Shown piece by piece: positions 1 to 10,085 of a stretch of 64,000 nucleotides of DNA. Each line of letters begins with the position of its first letter. Position 1 is the stretch's first letter. Both the position numbers and the translations under genes were made by a program. The stretch comes from Tenrec ecaudatus (lineage: Eukaryota; Chordata; Mammalia; Afrosoricida; Tenrecidae). Location: positions 128,942,937-129,006,936 of the forward strand of contig NC_134538.1 in NCBI RefSeq assembly GCF_050624435.1. The letters are read 5' to 3'. The notes under the pieces are model-generated. The model saw nothing but the letters and a program-made list of their open reading frames with translations, was not told the DNA's origin and did no database searches.

Positions 1-400
1 TGCATGGGAAAGTTGGACATTGAGTATGGAAGACCGAAGAAGAATCAGTGCGTGGGAGTTAAGGTGCTGGTGAAGAAGACGGAAAGCACGGTGGACTACT
101 GAAGAACAAACCGAATTGTCCTGGAAGAAGTACAGTCAGAGTGCTCCTTAAGGCAAGGACGGTGAGGCTTCATCTCCTGTACTTTGGACATGTTGTCAGG
201 AGAGAGCAGTCCCTGGGGAAGCACATCAGGCTCGGTGAAGCAGAGGGCAGAGATAAAGCAGAGGGAAGAGATAAAGATGGATGGACTCAGAGGCTCAGGA
301 ATGGGCACCAACAGAAGAACGAGTGTGAGGACGGCACAGGGCTGGGCAGTGTTTGGTTCTGTGGCACACAGGGTCGCTGTGACACCCAATAGCCACAGTA
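1..400 (+). mobile_element. BovB/RTE LINE, 3' end of ORF
   Basis: Decayed 3' end of a BovB-type RTE non-LTR retrotransposon. The sense reading resembles the C-terminal tail of the RTE protein after the reverse transcriptase: an F-G-H-V-V-R-R-E-like stretch near 185-215, then the basic G-R-D-K segment and the tail ending in a G-S-V-W-like motif near 345-360. Related 3' ends recur at 3000, 29070, 55330 and 59710. The 5' side continues beyond the window edge. The open frames at 141-429 are remnants of this tail and are not host genes. Confidence 0.7.
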
Positions 401-2999
401 ACAACAAATCCATTGTTAGCACAAACTGATGGAATGTTTGGGGAATGAAATTTTGCCTTGTCCCAATAAATTCTATTATGGTAAAAAAATCCATTCAGAA
501 TTATATTTTTTACTTGGTTGTCATACTTTCTTAGTTTTCTCATGTTTGGAATAATTCCTCTCTTTCTTGAGCTTAGCATTTTGGTCAGGGGTTTGCTATT
601 TTGTAAAAAGTTTCATAATTAGCATCTATCTCAATTCTTTATACTTTTATTTCATATTTGCCTGCATTTTTGGCAGGAAGGGCTGTTGTAATTTTCTCAT
701 TGTTTCCTATCTACTAAACCATGACTTATTCTGTTAGTGATAATAATAACCTGCTTAAGATGATATCTTCTAAAGAACTTCACTTTTAAGCTATTCTTTG
801 AAATTCAGAATTAACAAGTATCTTGTGGGGAAGGGATTTGGGTGTATGTAAATATCCTGTTTCTGATGAGACTTTCAATATATTCATGTATATAATTATA
901 TCGGGTTCTTGGTTGGGTATTTTGTTAACTGTATTGTGTTCTGTTATTATTTAACCATTTCCTGGGATTAAGGGAGTCACCTCTAGGAATTCATATTAGG
1001 TATAATTGTAATCTAGCAAGAAGGTCTGATAAGATATTTTTGGTAACCTACACTTATAAGCATTTTCTCTGATAATGCTAGATATGGTTCCCATTATCTT
1101 TAATAGGTTTGCTTATTTGATGTTTCTGCCTGAATGGATCCCCATCTTTTGCTCTCCTTCATGATTGCTCACTTCTTAGAATCTAACATTCCAAATTAGA
1201 GCATGACTTCCCCATTCCCATGTGGAAAATCTTTTGCTGCTCAGGCATCAACACTCCATTCCAGGACAACGCTCCCCACCATTGCTTTCACCAGACTCAT
1301 CACATCAGCTCAAGCCTAAGACATCTAGAAGAATCTTTCTCTCCCTAACGTCTTACATGTTATCCGAGATTATTCCCTATGCACATGCTCATGCTTTGGA
1401 GCTCTGAAAACTCATATGAGATAATCACTTTGTGAGTTGGTCTTTCTTACCCCACTCATGGTATCATTCTAGGCTGAGAATCATGTCTAGATAATTCTCT
1501 TACTCTCATGGAGCTGTACCCATCATTGTGAAGGTATCAAGAGTGGCCAATGTGCTTTTGAATATTAAGAACAATATAGCCATGTGTTAAAATATATCAA
1601 AATAACATATTAATATTAGTCAAAGTGTTACTTTAGTATATTTATTGGTCAAGGGTGGACAGATATGCAAATTAAGCAGAGAAAATAGACCAGATGGGCA
1701 CACACTGTATACAATATATTAAAAACTAAAAGTACAGGGAAGCAGGGAATAGATTGACTTTTCAGCAAAACACAAAGGAAAATGGAATATGCACCTGGAA
1801 TAAATATAAAATTGTTACTTCACACACAGACCTATTATAGATACATTACAATTCTCCATGAGAAAAGAAAGACAATAAAACATTTAGATTAAAAAGTAAT
1901 GAAAGAAAATAATTTCATGACTTTGAGCAGCAACATATTTTTTAAATAGAAAAACTAACCATTTATGAAGAAAAAATATAATACATTTGACTATACTAAA
2001 GCAACTCTCCTATTTAAAAACTTCAGTAATCCAAGTATACAAGCTAAAGAGTAGAAGAAACGATTAGCAATCCCATAATACAAACCTTTTCTTCCTGAAC
2101 TTTACAGATCAGTACAAAATGACAGACAGCCGAGTACAAATAACTCAGGAGTTTGTTTTCTGAAGAACTGAAGTAGATAACTTTTCCATGATCTTTTTAC
2201 TGAGTATAATGAAAACATCTGACATTAAATATGAAAGAAGCACACTTATAAGTGTGCGTATTTCCAAAACATAAGGAGATGTCGGTAAACCAGCTAAGCT
2301 CCTGATACTCAAGGAATGGCATGCCTTCAGTGAGCTCGCTGAGCTCGCTTCTGTTAGCTCATTTACTTCATCCATGATCAGAAAAAGCCAACAAGGTAGA
2401 AGCACTATTTAAATTGGGGGATGTGAGACTACTCTCCAGCCAAAGAACCAGGAAGCAACCTAGAAAGACAAAGAATATTTCAACAATATCATGTTCCCAC
2501 ATCCAATCATCATGGAATAAAACCAACCCAAACTAACACCAAACCAAACAAAAATACCAGTGACTCTATTGTGATCCGTACCAGCAAAGGCCTTGCAGAG
2601 AACTGAGAGGGTACACTGAGGCATCTGAACTGCACCATCAAGTTTGTATCAGAAAAGGCCAGTTACAGAAAATTAGTAAGAGACATCTTCCATCGTGTGA
2701 ATTAAGGTTTTGTGTAAACATGGCTTTGCTAGAATTCTTAACGTTTTGGCAGTTCAGACCTAATAATCACCCATGATGAGATCTACCACAATGTAATCAC
2801 TTCTACAATATATCTTCTGTGAGCAGTCAATCATCTGAAAGGAAGTTTCCTCAGTGGTGTGGCCTGCTTCCAATATAAGTGGACACTGTGGAAAAGCTTG
2901 CTTGTGTTTTGCAGAAGATCTGATTTAGCAGAATCTAGCTCTTCCTGGGAATTGTCAATGGCTTTCCATCTGACCTGCCAACTTGGATACATTTATTTT
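401..2999. other. Unassigned AT-rich intergenic DNA
   Basis: No gene, RNA or confidently named repeat was recognised. The few short frames (for example 1222-1407 plus and 2145-2405 minus) lack family resemblance. Ancient diverged repeats cannot be excluded by eye. Confidence 0.5.
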
Positions 3000-3260
3000 C
3001 ATGGCAAGACTTAAATATTGTAGACATGTTGTCTGGAGAGACCAGTGCCTGGAAAAGAAAATGCTCCTTGGTAAAGTAGGGGAGCAGCAACAAAGAAGAA
3101 AACCTTCAAGGAGATTCACACCAAGGCTTCAACAGTGGACTCAAGCATCGTAACAATTGTAAGGATGGTGAAGGATCTGGCAGTGTTTCTTTAGGTTGTG
3201 CATACGATTGCTAAAGGAGGGCACTGACTCAATGGCACCTAACAAAAACAACAATATAGT
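3000..3260 (+). mobile_element. BovB/RTE LINE 3' terminal fragment
   Basis: A second copy of the RTE protein tail, starting at a 'tattgtagacatgttgtc' segment equivalent to position 180 in the first copy. It runs through to the terminal 'actcaatggcacctaacaaa' segment and an A/C-rich tail. The characteristic end followed by AACAACAA-like repeats supports a true BovB 3' terminus. Confidence 0.7.
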
Positions 3261-3384
3261 CACCAGTCTGACTTGCTGACCTTGGATTAATTTTTCTCCT
3301 CAGCCTACCTTGGATTATCAGCTGCCACACCTATGAATCATGAAAAACCTCTAGCATAACATCTATGAATTATTTTCTTGATAA

Positions 3385-3408
3385 ACACACACACACACAC
3401 ACACACAA
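3385..3408. repeat. (CA)n microsatellite
   Basis: About twelve uninterrupted CA dinucleotides. Confidence 0.95.
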
Positions 3409-3409
3409 C

Positions 3410-3955
3410 GCTTCACTGGTTTTGCTTATAGCAAATCCGATCTAAGACATATTGATTTTAAGGTTTCCTAGGTTCTTGATGGCAGTTTTAAAAAATTTTA
3501 ATGATTAGTTTTGTAATTAACCATCAAAGGTCTGAGCCAAATTACAGAAGCATGCTAGTAACTACAACAATACAGACATATCTTAATCTTGCTAGAAAGG
3601 ATAGTTGTCAAAGCATTATCTTCTAATTCAAATTTGGCATCAAGAAGGTAGAGCGGAAAAGTATTAACTGTCGGTTCATAAGTAACCTGATATTGTTGAT
3701 CCTACTAAGGGGAGTGTGAGAGTTAAGGATTCTCAGTAGTTTGGCAGTTGGTGCCTCCTCCGTGATGTGGCATAACAAAATATAAATAACTTGATTATGG
3801 CATCTGCTATGATCAACCAAGTGTTATGGGAAGATTAAAGTGACATGAAACCCCTTATGCAGATGGTGTGGAGAACCTCTCTTCTTGTCACCTGCATCCT
3901 TTTTCTTCTTTGTTGACTTCTGGTTCTTTGAATTTAATCCAGTGACCTTGATATT
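3410..3955. other. Unassigned intergenic DNA
   Basis: Nothing recognised on either strand. The minus-strand frame at 3623-3820 shows no known family features. Confidence 0.5.
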
Positions 3956-4240
3956 GTTTACTGACCTTGGATACATTAATATCTACCTAACCTAATGAAT
4001 TTGTATTCATCTCTCTCTCCAGCAGCCTTCTTGCTTCTGGGCTCACCTTCCTGCTTTCTGGAAGCTACATGGGTAAGGAAAATCTTATAGCTTAATGTCT
4101 CGCCCACGTACTTGAACTGGAATGGACTTATCTGCTTTTACAACTGTGTGAGTCACCTTGTTTATATAAAGTTCTTCCTTTATGTAACACATACAATTAT
4201 CACTGAGTTTGCTTCTCTAGATAACTCATTCTAACCTAGG
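3956..4240 (+). mobile_element. LTR-like element, 3' part
   Basis: The right end has the same layout as the 3' ends of the LTR-like family elsewhere in the window: a 'tataaagttcttcc' stretch, then 'gtttgcttctctagataact' and a terminal 'cattctaacc'. This matches the ends near 20240, 35750 and 63270. The left boundary is approximate. Confidence 0.5.
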
Positions 4241-5050
4241 GGTGAACCCACTGCCATGAAGTTGAGTTCCAAATCATAGCCCCACTAGAGAGATCTCAAT
4301 TTTAAGATTAGCCAATAATCTCTCTTCTGTATTTTTCCTCTTCTCCTTACCTGCCTCCAAAAAGCAACCTTCTTTGTTTCATTTGCTTTTTCTAGAATCA
4401 ATTTTTCTGCCTTTATACATATAGAGCCACTGCTCAGAAAAACCTTACTTAAAAATTTAAGTGCATTTTTATTTTTTAAAGGGCCCAAGACTGTTGTTTT
4501 CACCTGCTGGTAGTGACCTTCTCCCACATGGTGTAAGTGGAGATTACCTAGGGAGCCAGAACTCCTACCTACCAGTCGCACTGCACTGCTCTCCCTCCAT
4601 ACGGTGCTGTATACTAGAGGTGAGTCAATACGTTTGCCATCTTTCCATGGTAATTATACCACTTCTAATCACGTGTTCATTGAATGCGGGCATTGGATTT
4701 TTAAAAATCTTGGCTCAGCATTAATGAATACCCATCCCAGTCTCAGCCTCATTTAGCATTCAGTGGACATTGAGGACTGACTTTGGTTTCTTATCTGCAG
4801 TTGGAAGGAATGCACTATCCTCGACCTCCATGACCTGAGGGTCATGTCTTGCTACTCTTACCCCCCAAGAAGATAATCCAACTTCACATTTGTCCATGGA
4901 AAATTATGCATGTCTCCACATTCCATTCTTTAATCTGACAGAAGCCATACTACCCATGACCCTCTGCTTCTCCACTGGATTTGGTCATTTTTTTGAAATG
5001 CCCACACTAAACTGACAGACAGCCTTCGTAATTATGGGTATAGTAAAGGA
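4241..5050. other. Unassigned intergenic DNA
   Basis: No recognisable feature. The overlapping frames 4285-4581 (minus) and 4461-4724 (plus) have no motif that I recognise. Confidence 0.45.
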
Positions 5051-5525
5051 AGCCGTCAGGTTATGAAATGTTAAAGATACTGTTCTTTTGTCTGAAGTGC
5101 CTCTTCTCAGCCATGAAGGCAGGCAGGTGCGTCTTTCTCTCATCCTTGTTTGCGCCATCATATTTTTCCTTGGCCTCTGGCTTGTGCTACAGACCGGGAC
5201 GCTTGCCCATTACACTTCCCCCCAGTCCGATAGTCTCGGGTCACCGCACCTCTCCTCTCTTTCTGTACCTCTCCTCTGGGCCTGTCAAGGTCTCTGGAGC
5301 CTCTGCCACTTCAGGTAGCGATCTCAAATGAGCTACACTGGTGGCTCATCTTCCTTAATCATCCCAAGTTTCTCTCTCTTTGCTACAGAGATGGCTGTCC
5401 TAATAAGACGAATGGCAAAGTGGACCAGTTCCTTTATTAATGTTTCACACACTGCTTGCATGATCCCACCCAATCAGTTGGTTGAAGTGAAAAACACAAG
5501 GCTTAAAGAGCTGCAATAAGTTATT
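5051..5525. other. Unassigned, more GC-rich segment
   Basis: This segment is richer in G and C than its surroundings and holds three overlapping plus-strand frames (5068-5331, 5088-5318, 5328-5519). None resembles a known protein. Two of them read the same DNA in different frames, which argues against coding. It could be the remains of an LTR or a processed transcript, but the sequence alone does not decide. Confidence 0.3.
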
Positions 5526-6204
5526 TTTACTTGAGCACGGTGGTGTTAGTAAGAACTATTAACGTTAAAAGTTCAATAAGATGAAGTCTCGTAAGAATCC
5601 ATATTTTAATGAAAAATAATTGGTAGTCCAAGAAGAGGAAGATTTCAAACTGAATGAAAAGGACAAAAACTAGATAGAGTCCCCAAATAACAGAGGAGAT
5701 GGAACTCTCTGCGAAGTGTTTGAAAACAGCCATCACTAACATTCTTTCATGAACAATTGCAAGTATGCTTCAGAAAATGAAAAAAAAAAGGCTTTACAAA
5801 GGAGATATTAAAAAGAACCAAATGGAAAATTTATAACTGAACTGTAAACAAAATGCAACAATGGAGGGGCTCAGCAGCACAATGGCAAAGACATAAGAAT
5901 CATTGAAGTAGAAGACAGCAAATCTCCTATCTGAACAGGAGAAAAACCTGACTGAAAATAATGTCTCATGTTCTTTTGGGAGCCTAATAAAAATGTAGCA
6001 TATTCACAGAGTTAAAGTCACAAAGGAAATGTTAAAGAGGATAGGAATAGAAAAAGTACTGAAATAATGAGTGAAAAACTTTCAAATTTAACAAGAAACA
6101 TAAGCTTAGAGATTCAAGAAGCTGAGTACCAAACTTGATTAAACCAAAGTTATCCATGCCAAGATATTCTATAATTAAACTTGTGAAAAGACAACAAAAT
6201 TAAA
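5526..6204. other. Unassigned A-rich DNA
   Basis: A-rich DNA without a recognised gene. It may be the 5' continuation of the adjoining L1 fragment, because sense L1 ORF2 is also A-rich, but no protein homology could be read. Confidence 0.35.
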
Positions 6205-7925
6205 GTCAACAAGTGGTGTTAACAAACCCAGGGACAAGGGAAAAACATGGGACCCCAAATGGTAGAGAAGGGGGAGTGGCAGGCCTGGTGGGAAATGATC
6301 AAGGGTAAGGTTGCTTAGAGAAGAGGTATACTCTAGCCCAGGTGGTGATGAAGCATGGTAGTAGGGCAGGAGGAAAGTCAAGGGAGATGGAGGAAAGAGC
6401 TAGGAGTCAAAGGGCATTCATGGAGGTCTAGACAAAGACATGTACATGCAAATATATATAGGAGGATGGGGAAATAGATCTATGTGTCTATATTTATAGG
6501 TCAAGTATTAAGGTGGCAGAAGGACCTTGGGCCTCTACTCAAACACTCCCTCAATGCATAAATACCTTCTTTTATTAAATTGGAACTCTATGATGCTCAC
6601 TCTCCCGACATAACGGCTGGAGCCAAAGTGGGTGAACAAGTAAATGTGGTGAAGAAAGCTGATGGTGCCCAGCTATCAAAAGAGATAGTGACTGGGGTCT
6701 TAAAGGCTTGAAGATAAACTAGCGGCCATCTAGCTCAGAAGCAACAAAGTCCACATGGAAGAACACACCAGCCTGTGTGATCGAGTGGTCCCAAAGGGAT
6801 CAGTTACCAGGCATCAAAGAACAAAAAATCATATCATTGACTGCACACCTCCATGATAGGATCGCTGAAGACAAATGGGTGCATAAGCAAATGTGGTGAA
6901 GAAAGCTGATGGTGCCCGGCTATCAAAAGAGATAGTGTCTGGGGTCTTAAAGGCTTGAAGGTGAACAAGTGGCCATCTAGCTCAGAAGCAAATAAGCCCA
7001 CATGGAAGAAGCACACCGGCCAGTGCGATCATGAGGTGCCCAAGGGACCAGGTATAAGGCATCATGCAAAAAAAAAAAGATATAAGTGTGTGTATGTATG
7101 TGTATATATGTGTATATGTATATATGTATGTATATATATGTATATATATATATCATATTAAATGAAGGGGGAAGTGCAGAGTGGAGACCCAAGGCCCAAG
7201 TGTCGACCAATGGAGATCCCCCCATAGAGGGGTTTAGGAGAGGAGATGGGTTAATTAGGGTGTGAGGTAGTATCGATGAAGAACACAGCTTTCCCCTGGA
7301 TCCTGGATGCTTCCTCCCCCCAACTACCATGATCCGAATACTACCTTGCAGGGCTGGATAGGACAGAGGCTGTACACTGGTGCATATGAGGGTTGGAGGT
7401 ACAGGGAATACAGGGTGGATGATACCTTCAGGACCAAGGGTGTGAGGGACGATGCTGGGAGAGTGGAGGGTGAGTGGGTTGGAAAGGGGGAACTGATTAC
7501 AAGGATCCACATGTGACCTCTTCCCTGGGAGAGGGACAGCAGAGAAGGGGGGAAGGGAGACTCCGGATAGGGCAAGATATGACAAAACAACGATGTATAA
7601 ATTACCAAGGGCATATGAGGGAGAGGGGAATGGGGAGGGGGGGGGAAGAGGACCTGATGCAAGGGGCTTAAGTGGAGAGCAAATGCCTTGAGAGTGATTG
7701 GGGCAGGGAATGTATGGATGTGCTTTATACAATTGATGTATGTATATGTATGGATTGTGGTAAGAGTTGTATGAGTCCCTAATAAAATGTAAAAGAAGAA
7801 AAGAGAAAAAAATGATTAGGGCAAAGACTGTACAGATGTGCTTTATACAATTGATGTATGTATATGTATGAACTGTGAAAAGAATTGTATGAGCCCCAAT
7901 AAATTGTTAAAATAAATAAAAAAAC
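6205..7925 (+). mobile_element. Afrotherian-type L1, 3' region
   Basis: Plus-strand copy of a long retroposon 3' region that recurs near 20.6-22.3 kb and 40.05-42.07 kb. It ends in a 'gtccctaataaaatg' polyadenylation signal followed by A-rich DNA, as expected of a non-LTR retrotransposon. A longer antisense relative at 10.1-12.6 kb carries the 'agtactccattgt' stretch typical of antisense mammalian L1 3' DNA, so I assign the family to L1. The minus-strand frame at 6977-7732 and the plus-strand frames at 7307-7671 are non-coding readings of this element. Two roughly 200-bp modules lie in tandem at about 6620-7060, and the terminal segment is duplicated at about 7690-7925. Confidence 0.7.
7085..7156. 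repeat. GT/AT-rich simple repeat inside L1
   Basis: Alternating TGTA/TATA tract. A variable simple repeat sits at the same position in the copies at 21616-21650 and 41811-41870. Confidence 0.9.
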
Positions 7926-8099
7926 ATTTAAAAAAATGACATTTAAGCTCTAAGGAACAACCAAACTGATTTAAAGAAAGGTTGATGTGAATAATTCTTT
8001 CTCCAATATAGGACTTAGGAAATGAACAAAAGAGGCCTAGTTAATTGATTATTAGAGGTGAGGGAGAATGTGATCATGATATTCATTTCTCCCCTACTC

Positions 8100-8275
8100 T
8101 TACGACCCTCTGGTGAAACTATGGCTTAGACTTTGGGCTGCGAACCACAGTGTAGGAAATTCAAGCCCCCCAGGGGCACCATGGCAGAAAGATGAGGCCG
8201 TCAGCTTCCATCAAGATTTACAGTTTGAGAAACACTATAAAAGTCACAATTAGTCAGAATTGAGTCCCTGCATGT
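8100..8275 (+). mobile_element. AfroSINE, diverged
   Basis: tRNA-derived Afrotherian SINE. The order is recognisable: a 'ccctctggtg'-type start, a B-box-like 'aaattcaagc' region, the 'ggcagaaagatgaggc' midsection, 'atttacagtttgagaaac', and a 'gtcagaattgag' end. The copy is old. Confidence 0.75.
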
Positions 8276-8679
8276 AAATTTTAATTTTTTGGCTGAGTTT
8301 GTTAGCTCGATGAATGCTTCTGTGAAGTAGCTTCAGAGAGTTCTGCAAAAAATATATGATCTTTTCATTGCATTTTCATTAACCCTTTGAAGCTACCTGT
8401 TATATGAATATGCATGTGACATTTTCAAATATGTTTATAGAAATATTTATAACCTTACCTATATTGTATGTACACAAGAACATACACCTGTATGGCAACG
8501 CTAACTTAATTAGCATACATTTTTGCACAATAAACCTAACTATAACAATAACTAAAAATATAAAAATAGGAAATGTCTCCATATCTTTAATCTCTCTCAA
8601 ATAATTATGGATTTTTCTATTTACACCAGTTCAAAATTGAGGTTTAGGCATCATCTAGGGACTTAAATCAGGAGAAAGA
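8276..8679. other. Unassigned AT-rich DNA
   Basis: Nothing recognised. The frames at 8400-8604 are mirror readings of the same AT-rich DNA on both strands and are not credible genes. Confidence 0.5.
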
Positions 8680-8795
8680 CCAAGTTTTCTACTCTCATGA
8701 AGAATTACAGTCTCAGAAATTCCCAGGGACAGTTCTACCTTCCCCTATAGGGTCACGATGAGTCATAATTAACGACCTGACAGTTTTTTCTTTCT
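8680..8795 (+). mobile_element. AfroSINE 3' half
   Basis: It shows the 'attacagtctcagaaa' segment, a 'cagttctacc' segment, 'tatagggtcacgatgagtc' and the terminal 'acctgacagtttt', followed by T-rich DNA. Confidence 0.75.
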
Positions 8796-8969
8796 TTCTT
8801 TGCTTTTATGAGGGATCCAAATCTTCATTGTTTTTCTTAAATGTTCTTGCCTGTTAAGTTTGGCATACTGGCTCTGTATTGCTTTGTTTCTTTTCCTTTA
8901 ATTTTGCTTGTATTTTCTTTGATATATCTTGATTTTCCGGAATTCTTTTGAATTGATGTGAAGTAATTA

Positions 8970-9824
8970 TGAGGGGGACCCCAAAACACCAGAATTTCTT
9001 TTTTTTAAGCTATGTATTTAATTTTTCTTTTTTTAATAAAACAACCTATCACCTTCAAGTACCCTCCATTACACTTATACATTTATCAATTCTGCAATTC
9101 CACTCTTGGGAACATTTTTCAATCTCATCTGTTTGCTTGGCTGACAGCACCTCTTGTGTTTTTTTCCTTCAACTCTTCTAAATCATCAAATCCCTGTCCT
9201 TTCATGTCCCTCTTCATTTTCAGAAACAAAAAGAAGTCACACAGACCGAGGTCAGGTGATTCAGGTGCATGGAGCAAGAGAGGTGTGCTGGTTTTTGGTC
9301 TTTTTTGGGGTCAAAAACTGTAATGCAATCTTTTCAGAACCTCTAAATAGAAAGCATGATTAATAGTCTAACCTGGTGTAACAAAACTCAAATATACTAC
9401 AAGTCAACATTTTCATCTGTTCAAGAAGTTGACGGATATCCAGAAAGAGATTTGTCACCAATCAGCATTTCACCTTTTTTGAAATGAGACAACCACTCTT
9501 ACTCTTGAGTATTTCCCATAGCGCTGTCCTTTTAAAATGTGTTTAATATCATAACAATTTCTGCAGCACTTTTTGGAAGCAGGAAACAAAATTTATTAGC
9601 CCATGTTATTCTCTTAAATAAGACATCACTCAAAACAAGGTTCAAGTGAAACTACTTTTATAAAAAAAATTCACTGTGACCGGAAAGAACATTCCCAGAT
9701 GATGCCACCGGGTGCACTAACTCAGAACAAGTGGCCGGATGTTAATCTATTGGGAAAAATGTGTACTACGAAAACTCCACTCCACCCAGTGCAATTCCAT
9801 TTGTGGGGGTGGGATACCCCCTCA
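8970..9824 (-). mobile_element. mariner-like DNA transposon, degraded
   Basis: Tc1/mariner-type cut-and-paste transposon, about 855 bp. The left end begins TGAGGGGGACCCC. The right end, read on the other strand, begins TGAGGGGGTA. Both ends are flanked by TA (8968-8969 and 9825-9826), the mariner target duplication. On the minus strand, 9150-9280 gives a broken but recognisable stretch of the mariner transposase C-terminal half: the L-A-P-C region, then an F-F-L-F-like stretch and M-K-R-D-M-K-G. Stops and frame changes break the reading. Full mariners are about 1.3 kb, so this copy is probably internally deleted. The plus-strand frames at 8969-9363 are antisense readings. Confidence 0.7.
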
Positions 9825-9943
9825 TATCTAACCATTCCTTGATCGAAGAACTTTTCTAGTCTTCCTGTTTCCCCACGTTTTTTTGGTCACTTGTTTAAAC
9901 TAGCATGACCTGCTTCTTTATATGAGTTTATATTTTCTGGAGC

Positions 9944-10085
9944 ATTGTTTTTGTTTGGTGCTGTCAAGTTGGTCCCAAGTCAGAGCATCCCATGGCCACT
10001 AGAAAGAAGCACCACCCAGCCCTGTGCCAGCATCACCATTGTCTTAGGCCTGAGCCCATTGTTGGACCTACGCTTTGTCAATTCA
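9944..10085 (-). mobile_element. BovB/RTE LINE 3' end
   Basis: Antisense BovB 3' terminus, with 'ggtgctgtcaagttggtccc' at its left edge and a 'gcctgagcccattgttg' segment. That segment also occurs in the antisense copy at 46.54 kb. It is cut off by the L1 that follows and probably belonged to the BovB copy that resumes near 12640. Confidence 0.65.

Noticed and set aside
5068-5519. Exon-like frames in a GC-richer stretch
   Set aside because: Two frames overlap in different phases over the same DNA, with no recognisable protein and no convincing splice-site context.
6977-7732. 251-residue minus-strand open frame, the longest in the window
   Set aside because: It lies wholly in the L1 3' region, reads proline/serine-rich text through a simple repeat, and a homologous frame of different length occurs in the other L1 copy at 21716-22306. 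This is a repeat artefact.
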